64,000 nucleotides of DNA, taken from positions 14,675,172-14,739,171 of the forward strand of contig CM022669.1 in assembly GCA_012295275.1 (NCBI GenBank), given 5' to 3'. Position numbers and translations under genes: made by a program. This stretch comes from Chrysomallon squamiferum (lineage: Eukaryota; Mollusca; Gastropoda; Neomphalida; Peltospiridae). Below, in pieces: positions 52,154-63,814 of this stretch. The notes under the pieces are model-generated. The model searched no databases. It was given only the letters and a program-made list of their open reading frames with translations, and was not told the DNA's origin. Position 1 is the stretch's first letter, and the number at the start of each line of letters is the position of its first letter.

Positions 52154-54488
52154 GAACATCAACAGAATAAATACAGATGTTACAAAAAAAAAACATAATA
52201 TAAATACAAATAACATTTCACCTGCTCTTCCTTTCCTCTGTTCAGCACTGGCTCGACTGATCCAAAATTCTTGAAGCCTCTGCATTTTGCATTTTGGATC
52301 AAAATTCATTTCTTTCACCTAAAAGAATTTAAAATGTCAAAAAGGTCACTAGTTCCACAGGACTTCTTCTTGTATGTAGTAACTGATAGAGATATATTTA
52401 TACTGAATAAATTTCAGAACATGGATGATGGCATTTGGTAAATTGTTTCTGAAATAAAATTTTATATGTATTTTGAACTGTTACTGAAATATTTACATAC
52501 CTTTCCTGAATCAATAATAAATCTCACTCCGTCGATGGTGACTGATGTTTCTGCAATGTTTGTTGACACAATGCATTTCCTAACACCATCAGGTGCAATA
52601 TCAAAGACCTATAAGCAAAACAAGAAGAAAAACAAAAAAGAAACAAATAAATTCTATTTCTAAAAATGTGATACAAGTAAAAAAATGTTTCAGAAAATTC
52701 TGGAGAAGTTAAATGCCATGAATGGATTTAATATTTCAAAAGTCAAAACATTTCATTATAAAAGAACACCCTTTCATCTATAAATAATAGCAGGTACACG
52801 CATAACATGTGCACTTTCATGAATCTGCTTAATCAAAGTTCAGCAGACTGTATCACTGCTTTTCAAACAGCAACAGTGTTAACTTTCAAAGTTCACCCAG
52901 TATTAAAGAACCATGGACTCTAACCTGATCTTGCTCTTGAATGGACAGTGCGGAATGTAAAGGCAGAACAATCCAGCCTTTTGTCTGCTGAGCGTACACA
53001 CGGACAGCTTCAATAACAGTCATGATGTCAGACATTCCACTCAGAAATATCAGCAGGTCTCCTCTTTCTGAGGAAGGGTACTGAAAAACAATGGAGACAA
53101 TCAAAATAAATTAAATCTAATTAGAGTTGATGTATTTTATGTACATAAAATACAAATATATTATTTTTATTTGGGTGTAATAGCGAAAAACTGAAGAAAC
53201 AAAATATGCATTTCTGGAACTGACTGATTTCCATACTAAGAAGTAAATATCAACTAATTTTAGAAAATTAAAAAGTGAGTTAAAAAACTGCTACTAGTGA
53301 AAAAACTTATTTGTTGTGTTTATTTATATCTCTTCAATCTTATTGGTCTATATTAACTCATTTTAATATTCACAGAACCATCTTCCAGAATATATCGGGG
53401 AACCTGGAAATATTTTTACTTGTTCTATTATATTTAAAAACTAAACTGTTAACCTGAACTTTGTTGCAATTATAATGTAATCAGTTTCATATTGAACATA
53501 TGTAGTTTTACATGGGTAACACAACACTGTAATACCTCAGGAATTCAAATCTGCATTCTACAATCCTTTACTTCAGGTTAAAGTCATTAACTGACCTGTG
53601 AAAAATAAACTTTAAAGTTTAAATATACCTTATTGTCAATCAGCTGCAGAATTCTTATATATGGAGTTGGATCCATCTTTTCTGATTTGCCAACCATTTC
53701 ATCTTGTTTTAGTGGGCTATACTGTAATTGTATGGGATACAATCGCCCAGGAACCTGCAGTAATTAAAAATATCAATAACAACAAAGAAAACAGATAATA
53801 TAAAGAAAATAAATAGAGGAAAAATCAAATACAAAAAAATAATGATTCTAACAGACCAACTTTTTAATTTTTCTTTTTATCCACTTTAGTATTACTATAT
53901 GCTTATTATAATTCTAGTCTTTACACAAACAGTTTCATTTTTAAAAACATCAAAGTCTAAATTAAAGTCTAAATAACTGATTTTGCTAAATAAAGTAAAA
54001 AATAATTGAAATAAATAAAACAGATTTTTAATAAATTTAAAAAAGGACGTCATACTGTATTTTGAATTCATCAAAACAGTTTTAAAAGGACCATTAAAAA
54101 CTGATATTTAGAAGTAAAAAACAGTAATGACTTTTGCTTTAAATAATAATTTAGCTTACTTTAATTACTGGAGCATTGTCAAAATAACCACTGAAGAGAG
54201 AGATGTTGATGGTGGCTGACATTAAAACAAGTTTTAGATCTTCACGTTGTTGTAACATACACTTCAGAACTCCAAGCAGAAAATCAGTAAATATGTGTCG
54301 CTCGTGTACCTGGTCAAGTTATATAATAGCATTGGTATACAATAAATGTTCTTTAAAAGAAATAAAATAATATATTTTGATTTGAACATGTCATTAATTA
54401 TTCCAATATTTATGTGAAATTGTTTACATTATATTAAATTTATTATCAAGCAATTGCAAACCATTGACAGACTTAATATGAAATATGT

Positions 54489-54539
<51 letters not shown>

Positions 54540-57500
54540 AAAACACTATATTTATATTTTAAATCAATACTAACAATTTAATAACAAAACCAAAAAAAAA
54601 CCCACTTAATAATAAAATAATTATAACAGAACAAATTATTAAATATACAGGAACCAGAATTATCTTTTTTGTTTTAAAAACATAATCAACATCTTATTCA
54701 ATATTTTGAAATGATTTGAAAAAATATATTTGTTGACAAACAGCACATTTTAGTGGTTCTAAATGTCAGAAACTTATTATGTTTGAAAGGTAAAACATAC
54801 CTCATCAATGACAATCACATTATACTGTTTTAAATAGGGATCAGTACTCATCTGCCTCAGCAGTAAACCTGAAATGTAAAACAAATATTACATACAATAC
54901 AAATAACTGTTCTTGTTTGGTACGTATGTATGTCTGTCTGTGTGTATTTGTGTATAGGTGCTTAATGTTTGTGCTACACTAGCATTTAAATCAAAACATC
55001 TCTCTTTGTCAAAATAGAAATATTAAAAAAATTTATTAATGTATTAAAACCAAATTACTATTCATAATAATTATTAATACAAAAAAAAGTACTGTGTTTT
55101 ACCTTCTGTTAAGAAAATGACTTTTGTTGCTCTTGTTTTGGTCTTCTCAAATCGAACCTAAAACCAAAACGAACCAAACGAACCAAAACTGTTTAGTTTT
55201 CAATTTAGCATTACGGTAAAATCTGGGTCAGTTTGCTAAGTACATTTTTCTATATTAAGAAGACTGACTAATTAGAGAAACGAAAGCTGTTAAGTTTATT
55301 TCATAACCTAAAAAAGTAATTATTCATAACACTATCACATTTTTTGCTTCAAAAAGTCTTGCTCTGATTCTGTATTTACAATGTTTCTATTTGACAACAG
55401 AATATAATTTAAAACGTTTGTAATGATTTGTGAACTGCAAAAACAAAAAATAAATAAAAACAAATTCTTCAACACTTTCTTAAAGCAAAAGATTGATAAT
55501 AGACACAAGTAATTAACTGCATGTTAAAGTAAATCTGCAGCAGATTCTGTATTATGATAATAATTATTAACCTGATAAGCCACTTCTGAGCCGTATTCAC
55601 GCAGAGTTTCATAGCCGACTCTTTTTGAAAGTGAGATGCAGGCTATTCTTCGAGGCTGTGTGCATGCAATGTTCTCAAAACCTCCTTCCAGCAGGTACTG
55701 GGGAACCTGGAATTATTTTCACTTGTAAAATAATATTTGTTTAACTAATTTAATTAGTTTTACCTGTTAAATAATAGTTATTTTTACCTGTTAAATATTT
55801 ATAAACTAATAGTGTTTATAAACTGAGAATTATATTGTATGTTTGATTTGTAAAATCATTCAGGAGATAAACATACTCTAATTTTATTTCTGATACTGGT
55901 TTTTAACAGATTTAAACGTTAATAGTATTTACATAAATATTTTTCTTCTTATTTTGGGAACACAAACCTGAGTTGACTTTCCACAGCCAGTGTCACCAGC
56001 TACAACAACAATCTGATGTCTTTTTACCATCCCAATAATCATCTGTTTGTACTGGAATATAGGCAGATTTCTCTGATCTTTTTGAATCTTCTTAATTTTG
56101 TTCAGCTGGTAAAATAGATAAAATAAAATGAAAAAAAAAATGAAAAAAAGAAAAAAGAAAATAAGATAAAATAAAATAAAATAAAATAAAATAAATCGCG
56201 ACACTGTACAAGCTCTTCAGAAACAAATGACATCAGGAGACAAAAGATTTGTTTTCCTTCCACAATCATTCTTATGTAGCCTTTGATTTAAACTAGGTGC
56301 ATGTACACTAAGTCTCGTTCTGTTTTAATAGCTATTGAGGCATATGTTGGCCTATTTTACAAACATTACTGAAAAAAAAAAATAATAAACAAAATAAAAA
56401 TAAAAATAATAATAATAATAATAATAAATAAAAAATAAATAAACAAACAAAAATATAATTACTGACTTATATTTTTTACAACTTAAGACCACTGGTATTA
56501 TTACTGAAGTCAAGAAAAAGCACATAAATATAATTTAGCAAACCATCTTGAACACAAATACAACATAAACATAGAATATTTTATAAAAAAGGAAGAAAAT
56601 AAGAAATTAACCTTTTGTTTTTGTTGGAAGTCGAGGTAATGAAGAAATATATCTCTAAACTGTGTCACTCTTTCTTTTGTTAGTGATCTGTCGACTTCAT
56701 AATCTGTGATAACAACAAAATATCTGATTTAATAAATAAAGAAGACATTAATTATTCAAGATGGAACAAGATGAAAATCACAAGAATGTTAACTGTGTAA
56801 TTATACACCAATTTACATAAGGAGAGAAAATGGAAATACTAATGAAGGACTGAAGAATCTCACAGGATGAATAATAAGTAACTTGTTTTTCAAAATATCT
56901 TGTACATACTGGAACAGTAATAAACACTAATCAATACTCTCTGAGTGTACACAATGGCTTTTTCACATTCTAACCACTGCCCCAAGACTAGTATCTCAAC
57001 TACTGTGGTAGGTGTTTCCCATATCGTTATCTTCGAGCCATATATCATACAAAAAGTATTTAATAGGAAATAAAATTCTTACCAACCAGTCGGCCTTTCC
57101 TAAGAAAGAAATCAACATTTTTGCTGACCAGTGACATATTGATTCTGTATCTGTTGTCATAGTTTTGTGGAAGTCCCAGCTGACCACCAGAGGCACTGTT
57201 GTCAGATGCTGGATTACCTAAAGGTATATTATGAAAAAAAAATTGTTAAATTTGTCAGCTTTCATTCTCATATTTTTTTCTCCTTTCTTTCCTTTTTTCA
57301 CTCACTAATTCACACATCTAATGAAACACACACACTCATGCAACAAACTGAATAATTTTACATTCACAACTTGCTCTAAAACCATTGTTTTTGAGACTAA
57401 AATATATAGTTATTATTATATATAAATTACCAGGCACATTTCTGGATAAAAGATTTCCAACACAAGAATACTATTCTGGGATGAAAAAAAGAAAAAACAA

Positions 57501-58525
57501 AAGGAAGGAAGAAAAAACTAACCTCTACATATTTACTTACCTTTTGTTTTTGTGGACTTTTTCTTTCTTTGAAACTCAAGATACTTTCCAACAAACACCC
57601 AGAAATCTTCATATTCCCGAGTACCTCTATATAACAGAAATTAAAAATAAATAAATATATAAATACTAAATGTTAGACACATTGACAAATTATTTTTAAA
57701 AACATTATTAAAAATAGAAAATAAATGGACAGATGAAACAAGAGGATGAACAAGCTTTAATAATTATTCTTTATAATTCACATAAAATGTTAGTAACTCT
57801 ATGTACCTTTTAAACAAACCTTATTACCTTTTGATAAAATCCTGATCTCTGAAGAAAATCTTATTTAAATCTGATTTATACTTTGTAAAATCAAAATTAA
57901 AATCTAATTCAGATTCAGATTCAGACTCAGAAGAATTTTCCTTTTTCACTTTTGAGTCCATTCTCTTTGACAACCTGCCTGTCTCTTTCTCACTGTATCT
58001 TTGTCTGTCTGTAATGTACACATCTCTCTCTAATGTAACATTTTCTGATTTTATTTTTAAATTATTTGATTTATTTTCATCTTCATCATCTGAAGTACTT
58101 TCAGATTTATAGTTTTCTTTTTTGTAATGAATGCTACTGACACCAGTTCTTTCCCTTTCTTTTCTATTTTCCTGAATTGTCTCCCTTCCTCTTTCACTGC
58201 AAAGAGTTGTTTCCCTTCCTTTACTACTGTCACGAATTGTCTCCCTTCCTCTTTTACTATAATGAGAGATTTCTCTTTCTTTTACATTATCATGAATTGT
58301 CTCTCGTTCTCTCTCACTGTAACGTATTGTTTCCCTTTCTGTCTCACAGTGATGACTTGTTTCTCTTTTTCTTTCACTTGTGATTTCTTTTTTCACATCT
58401 GTATGAAAATCAGTGTCTGGACTTTTGTGTCTGTGATGTTTATGTTTTTTCTTTTTATGTCCATGTGAATGTTTTTCTTTATCTTCATGAAAATCATATT
58501 TATTACTCCTGTGTTCATGAGACAT
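43464..58525 (-). CDS. DHX34: DHX34, DExH-box RNA helicase of nonsense-mediated decay
   Basis: DHX34 is an ATP-dependent RNA helicase that in animals promotes nonsense-mediated mRNA decay by helping bring SMG1 and UPF1 together. Twenty-nine coding exons keep phase throughout and give 1327 residues, against 1143 in human. The order is a low-complexity N-terminal extension (1 to about 210), the family region [10 protein letters not shown] to [10 protein letters not shown], the RecA-like helicase core with Walker [11 protein letters not shown] (373-382), TQPRRIA, the DEVH box (468-471), SAT (500-502), [11 protein letters not shown] and QRKGRAGRTG, then winged-helix/ratchet and OB-like parts, and a C-terminal half with a CPHC cluster and a final C2H2 finger. 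It is upstream of and in tandem with ARMC6. A likely promoter with YY1 and ETS motifs lies near 59861. Exon coordinates are given in the three following entries. Confidence 0.96.
44797..44862. repeat. (AAAT)n(AAT)n microsatellite at a DHX34 splice acceptor
   Basis: The tract starts within a few bases of the acceptor of the exon at 44624-44791, so on the coding strand TTTA units form the sequence just before the AG. Confidence 0.9.
46600..46878 (-). other. Unidentified open frame inside a DHX34 intron
   Basis: A frame of about 92 codons lies between the DHX34 exons at 47111-47257 and 46385-46518, ending in TAA at 46600-46602. It reads [20 protein letters not shown], then [20 protein letters not shown] and later [14 protein letters not shown]. 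Its composition is less AT-rich than the intron around it. It is not needed for DHX34, whose neighbouring exons join directly. It may be a fragment of another gene or a transposon. I do not recognise the family. Confidence 0.3.
47503..47710. repeat. Imperfect (AAT/GAT)n tract
   Basis: AAT and GAT triplets with scattered changes, starting about 20 bp from the acceptor of the DHX34 exon at 47393-47485. Confidence 0.85.
48126..48375. repeat. (GGAT)n tetranucleotide array, decaying to the right
   Basis: Clean GGAT/GGGT units at 48126-48215 pass into increasingly diverged GGA(C/T)TGAT-type units. It accounts for the His-Pro-Ser-Ile open frame on the minus strand, which is not a gene. Confidence 0.9.
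49875..50345 (-). repeat. A-rich minisatellite, about 23-32 bp units
   Basis: Repeated units of the type GATAATGTGAAATTAAAACA run through most of this DHX34 intron. They start about 70 bp beyond the acceptor of the exon at 49720-49806, where the flank reads ACAGAAAATGTGAAAGCAAA and resembles the unit. Confidence 0.7.
51297..51663 (-). repeat. Degenerate repeats abutting a DHX34 splice donor
   Basis: Units beginning CTAAATTTAGGA or similar start near 51301, 51389, 51488 and 51624 (spacing about 88, 99 and 136 bp). The last unit runs straight into the donor of the exon at 51664-51811. The A-rich middle and a TATATACTTA-like end are shared. Confidence 0.55.
53365..53440 (-). pseudogene. Relic copy of a DHX34 exon border
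   Basis: AATATTCACAGAACCATCTT, then CCAG, then GGGGAACCTGG and ATTTTTACTTG, resembles the acceptor end of the DHX34 exon at 55572-55706 (AATGTTCTCAAAACCTCCTT, CCAG, GGGGAACCTGG, ATTTTCACTTG). The similarity covers about 45 bp of exon and 25 bp of intron. It lies two kilobases away, in a different intron. Confidence 0.65.
54487..54538. repeat. (AC)n microsatellite in DHX34 intron
   Basis: A nearly pure AC run. Another lies at 50940-50970. Confidence 0.95.
56612..58525 (-). other. DHX34: DHX34 exons 1-4: N-terminal extension
   Basis: Exons 57828-58525, 57541-57626, 57083-57217 and 56612-56703 encode residues 1-337. Exon 1 begins with a His/Lys-rich stretch ([16 protein letters not shown]). 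Seven tandem decapeptides beginning RET or REI follow at residues 54-123, then a Ser/Glu-rich acidic part. The conserved family begins at about residue 218 ([14 protein letters not shown]), so most of exon 1 is extra to human DHX34. Exon 3 carries the conserved [13 protein letters not shown]. Confidence 0.85.
58157..58366 (-). repeat. Coding 30-bp minisatellite in DHX34 exon 1
   Basis: Seven contiguous 10-residue units: [60 protein letters not shown] and [10 protein letters not shown], followed by a partial RERT. No unit contains an indel. The DNA units are about 30 bp (for example TTGTCTCCCTTCCTCTTTCA on the plus strand). Confidence 0.9.
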
Positions 58526-60159
58526 AGTAAAAAAGCTGTATTATTATTATTATTTTCTTTTGATATTCAGTTGTCATGCCAATCTTGTACAAAGAGCAAC
58601 TGAAAGTAAAAAATATTAAAATAAAAATTACAATTGCATGTATATATTGCTCAAACTCATTCACATTTACTTTGCCATAATCCTTCATCATCATTAATGC
58701 TAATGGTTAAAGAAAATCAAAACATTAAGAGAAGCATTATTTTATTTCAGACTTAAATTATTCATTCAGAAAACTCTGTACATTATAATATTTATAAAGT
58801 GAATAAAACTTTAATAACAATTTACGACAAAAGTCATACATACATACATACATATATACACACAACAGCTGCAGAAGCAAGTTTCATACAATTTAACACA
58901 AATGTGTATGTACACCTGTCTTGTTCTGACAAAATATACAATAACTGTTGCACACTGTCGATTTAAACATCAGGTTTATTAATGTTCCTCTAATCCCAAG
59001 CAAGACAGACAAATCTCAATCTGCCCTGTCCTCATATTAAGAGGATAAAAAAATCATCAACAGTAGATTTGTTATATTCAGCCAAAACTAAATAATAATA
59101 AAATTAATAATATATATTTATAATTATTTTAACATATACATCTACTGACCTTCCTCTCTCTCTTTCACACACACAACACATACACAGACAGACCAAATCA
59201 GAAAATGACTTCTTAATGCAGTCATAAATGGTATGGTAAGCTAACTGGAGTTCTAGTACAAGTAGTATTTCTATTACTGGTCTACCAGAATTATTTACAA
59301 TACATAATTTCATTGGCATTTGTATTTTTTTAGTAATCATTCTTTTTAACAGACCTTAGAACAGTATATAATTCTTTTCAAAACTGTATTTACTTTCAAC
59401 AAATTAAAAAAATAATAAATAAATAAATTTAAAAAAAAATGCATATATTGATATAATATATGAAATTGAATATATATTTAATGCAAATAAAACAAAAAGG
59501 AATCTAAGTACAGTAACTACTAGCACTTCTGGTTATCACTATTAGTATTAATCAGTTTCATGTAATACTGTAATACTAGTAGTAATAATAACACGTTCGA
59601 GATAATGCTCATTACGATTATGTTGACATTCCCATTCACTCCATTCACCATTGTCACGATTGTTTCTGATTCTAAACGATTATCAACATTATTTACTATT
59701 AAAAATATCTATATATTATTAGTACATTATACTGATTAGATCACCCGTATCTGATATACTAACTGATATATTACTTTAAGAGTTGTCAATCATCTTAAAT
59801 TGTTTGTTCTTTTAGCACAGGCGTTATACTGCTTTTCAAACGATAGATATTTCATGGAGGCTGCCATCTTGCCGGAAATAAGCACACTCTACTAATGGAT
59901 AAATATTTGATTTTTATATAAATATTGCGTATTCAAAATTAATGATATCTGTGTAAAAACACAACAAAAGAAAAATAGTAATATACATATTATTACTTTC
60001 TAATTGAGTATATTTTTTTAAATATGTATTTATTTTATTCCTCTCTATATTATTTATCGATTCGTTAATCCGAATTTTAAGCGCCAGTTCCAAACAATTT
60101 TAAGATTAAGAATTTCTCTTTATTTTTGCTTTAGAAGTCTATGGTGTTTTCTCGACAGC
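58526..60159. other. Divergent intergenic region, DHX34 / coiled-coil gene
   Basis: About 1.6 kb between two divergent start codons. The DHX34 side may hold a 5' UTR intron, as an acceptor-like TTTCAG lies near 58600. The GC-richer promoter-like patch is at 59850-59882. No coding exon was recognised. Confidence 0.55.
59854..59882 (-). promoter_or_regulatory. YY1- and ETS-like promoter elements
   Basis: On the minus strand AAGATGGCAGC (59860-59870) matches the YY1 initiator-type motif AAGATGGC. TTTCCGGC, immediately upstream, contains the ETS core (CCGGAAA on the plus strand at 59872-59878). Such pairs mark TATA-less housekeeping promoters in animals. It would serve DHX34 and possibly the divergent gene at 60160. 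Confidence 0.5.
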
Positions 60160-60823
60160 ATGGAAACAGAAGATCGTGAGAATGTTATAAAAGAAAAAAT
60201 TAGGTTTGTTTTCCTGAAAGTTAAATGTTTGAGTACAAAATTTGCACATTTGAAATCAGAAATGCGATTGCATTTATTACCTTGACCTGTCAAGTATCTT
60301 GTCAAATCTCTAATATATTTTTTACGTTGAAGAATAACTGAATAATATTTAGATGCAAATCCAACTACAGTTCATTTAATCACTTATAAGAAAACCAGAG
60401 TAAAATAAATTTCTTTACAAATTTTGCAAATAATAACTTTCAATTTCTTTTTCTTTTCTTTTTTCTATCGTTTTCTTTTTTTTATTATTATTATTTTTAA
60501 ATCATATAATATTACAATAATTTGTTTAAGATTACTGAGTGCATATTTCTTATTATTTAATTAATGCACTACTTGTAGTTGTACGATATGATATTTATAT
60601 GATGAATCATGACGAAGCAACATGAAATCTCAATATTGACTTTTACTAGTTAAGCAACGTTAGTCGTTACGATCTCTTTTGAGGACTCACTGTTACTCAT
60701 AAATTTGTGAGGCTTTTATCTTTAAATTATGATTACTGAGTATATTATTATCTCTGAATAAAAATAAAGCTTCGATTAAAAAAACAAAACAAAAAACAAC
60801 AACAATAAATATTAATGGCAGTG

Positions 60824-60861
<38 letters not shown>

Positions 60862-63728
60862 ATAAAAAAAAAAATAATAATAATAATAATAATAAATTTA
60901 AAAAAATGAAATGTTTATACCTAAACAAGATTCAGTTACCTAAAACAAATCACTGAAGGATTTTTATTCAGATGTACAGCAAAAGCCATTATGAATTTAT
61001 ATATTTAGAAATGTGTTTTTATGGATTTGCAAATGTCTCAGAAGTGAGTTGTTCTTTTTTTTAAATAGTATTTAACAAATATTTTTTACTTTACACACTC
61101 ACACACACACACACACACACATACACATATATAAATGTCATACAAGTAGATACATATATATGATTTAGAAATCTGATTAATTATATATTTTTACTTTTTA
61201 AATTTTATTCTGCTTTAAGGGTTATTGATGAGATAAAGAAGACAATACCTGATCTTCAAGTAATGAAAATGAAGTCATCATTTAATCAGGCATTCTCCAA
61301 AGATTTATATGAACAAAAACAGGTAATAAAGCAAAAGGAGAAGAAAAAAAACATTAATTTGAGATCTTCAAAAGCTTGCATCAAATTTAAATGAACATTT
61401 CATATCATAATTAATTATTTATTAACATTATTGATATTTATTTATATACACTATTCTGTAATTGTAAGAAATTTTAATCTTTAGAAATTAGATATTGGGA
61501 ATTTTCTTGAAAAGATTTCAAAGCACTTAAGCAACAGTAGTGTTAAGAAATTATCTTCATATTTTTAATGGAATAAATTTGTTGTTGTTGACGTTATTGT
61601 TGTTTTTATTATTGTTTTTACAGCTAAAGGCTCGAATAAAAGAAAAAACAATTTCTTTAGTAACAAATAAATTGTTTTTTCAATGTATGGCACAAGACCT
61701 TGCAACGTGGCCCACATCGGCAGATTCAGGTTTTTATTTTATTTATTTCTAATAAGTATCAAACTAATAAATTATTCATAACATGTTAGTGTTATTATTA
61801 TTGTTATTGTTGTTGTTATTATTTATTATTATTAATGTAATGCATACAAACAGAGCCTCAATGTTAGAAGCTTACATGATACGAAACCATTTGGAAAACA
61901 TTTTTGGTGATTCAGAACATATTTCATATATTTATTTTAGTTATAAGCTGGATAATTCCAGATTTTTAAAAAATATATATTTTTTGTTTAAATTTGTATT
62001 GTCTTTCTAGATCCAGAAAATGAAGAAATAAAAAAGGAATACAAAACAGTTATGGATAAAGTGACTGAAAAAGAAAAAGAAATTTCATCTATGTGTCAAA
62101 TGGCAGAAGAAGGTAATACTTCATTTTTCCTCTTTCATTTCAAAACAAAATATATACCAAAAAATATAATAATATTAAGTTTAACCTCCTGAAGATGTTT
62201 GTTAAATAGGTTTTAGTTGTACCAGCAAAAATATAAAATGTTTTTGCACTTTTATAATATATAAGTTCACCTGTTAATTTATGTGTTCTTACAGGCTTCA
62301 ATATTCTCCAGGCAAAAATAGAAGAAGCAGAAAAAGTGAAAGAAAACCTTGAGAAAAAGGTAAAAATCATTCACTACAGTTTTCATAGTTTAGAAATTAA
62401 ACCTAAATGGTCTAATAACTTCTGTTTTTGGGTTCATAATTATATAAATTACGATAAAATTATTAATAAAATATTTTCATATGTTAATTCTTTTTCTCTA
62501 AATAATTTTAAGTGAAATCTTTTTTTTCTCTTTTTTCTTAGCTTTCTGAACTTTCAGAACTTAAATTGAAGAAAAGAGAAAAATCCACTAATGATTCAGT
62601 AACACAGAAAGTGGTAGGTAAAATTTTATAATGTTTCATTCAAAACAGATCTGATTACTTACATGTCACATAATAGATTAAATATCTACCAGATTCTTTG
62701 TTTTCTGGCTAAAAACAGCAAATACATAACAGTCGCTAACTAAAGGCGACAGTCTAAATCAGTCATGGGCAAACTGCCACGACTTTCTGATTGGCCCAGC
62801 TAATTTCACAAGGAAAATAATATAAATTCAAATTTTGTTTGCCTTGTTTTGTCCTCACTTGTTCACACACACTGACTCTGTAATATTTTATAAAATGAGT
62901 CTATTTTGTATCTACTAATATACTAAAACACATGTAATGTTTTAATTATGTCAGTTCCTGAAGTAAATGAAAATGAAAAATTTCGTAAAATAAACTATAC
63001 GTAAAAACACAAATTTATTTTGATGCTTATGGGCCTCTGCAGCTGGAATAGTTAATCATTGATACAGAGTTATCTCCTTTGCATGCCAGTCCGCAGAATC
63101 GCTTAAATTAGTACCCGTGGCCCGCTTCTTGAAAAAGGTTGCCCATGCCTGGTCTAAATTAAGAAAATCTGAATTAACATAAATTCTAACATGACTGGAT
63201 GCTTTTTCTGATTTAATTTCCATTTTCAACTTAATTTTATAGGACAAATAAATCAATTCTGTTATACTTTAATTGTCTGAAAAGAGTGTTCAGCAAAGAT
63301 AAATAAAAACACTTATAATGATGCAGGGCCTGTTTTCTTTCTTTCTTTTTATTATTATTGTTGTTGTTGTTGTTTATACTGAGTATTTTTATAGGCTGAG
63401 AAGTTGATGTTACTTGACGCTGAGATAGCAAGACGTAATGCTGATAAAGAGAAAGCACTGAAAACATTGGAAGAAAACAGAGCAGCTTTGAATGATGTAA
63501 AACAGAAAATTGAAGAAGCTAGAAAATTGGTCGAGGTTCAGAAACACATAGGAGAACTAGAGGTGGCAGACATGGATGAAGAAGTTAAAAGGCTAGTCAC
63601 ATACAAATTCTAAGGGTGCACGTTATGTGATTCCTTCACTGTTATTTTACTTTAAGATTAATATTACTGCATCTTCATGTTCATGACAACATATGAGGGA
63701 GGGAGGGAGGGAGGGAGAGGGAGAGGGG

Positions 63729-63814
<86 letters not shown>

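Larger units (their letters stand above)
51664..56105 (-). other. DHX34: DHX34 exons 5-14: helicase core
   Basis: Exons 55968-56105, 55572-55706, 55103-55157, 54801-54868, 54160-54309, 53629-53754, 52925-53080, 52501-52608, 52222-52318 and 51664-51811. Motif I is in the first of these, Ia (ACTQPRR) in the second. Motif II (VIDEVH) is split across the exons ending at 54801 and starting at 54309. Motif III (LVLMSATI) is in 54160-54309, motif V ([11 protein letters not shown]) in 52501-52608, and motif VI (QRKGRAGRTG) across 52222-52318 and 51664-51811. Spacing and residues match an active helicase with DEVH in place of DEAH, as in human DHX34. Confidence 0.92.
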
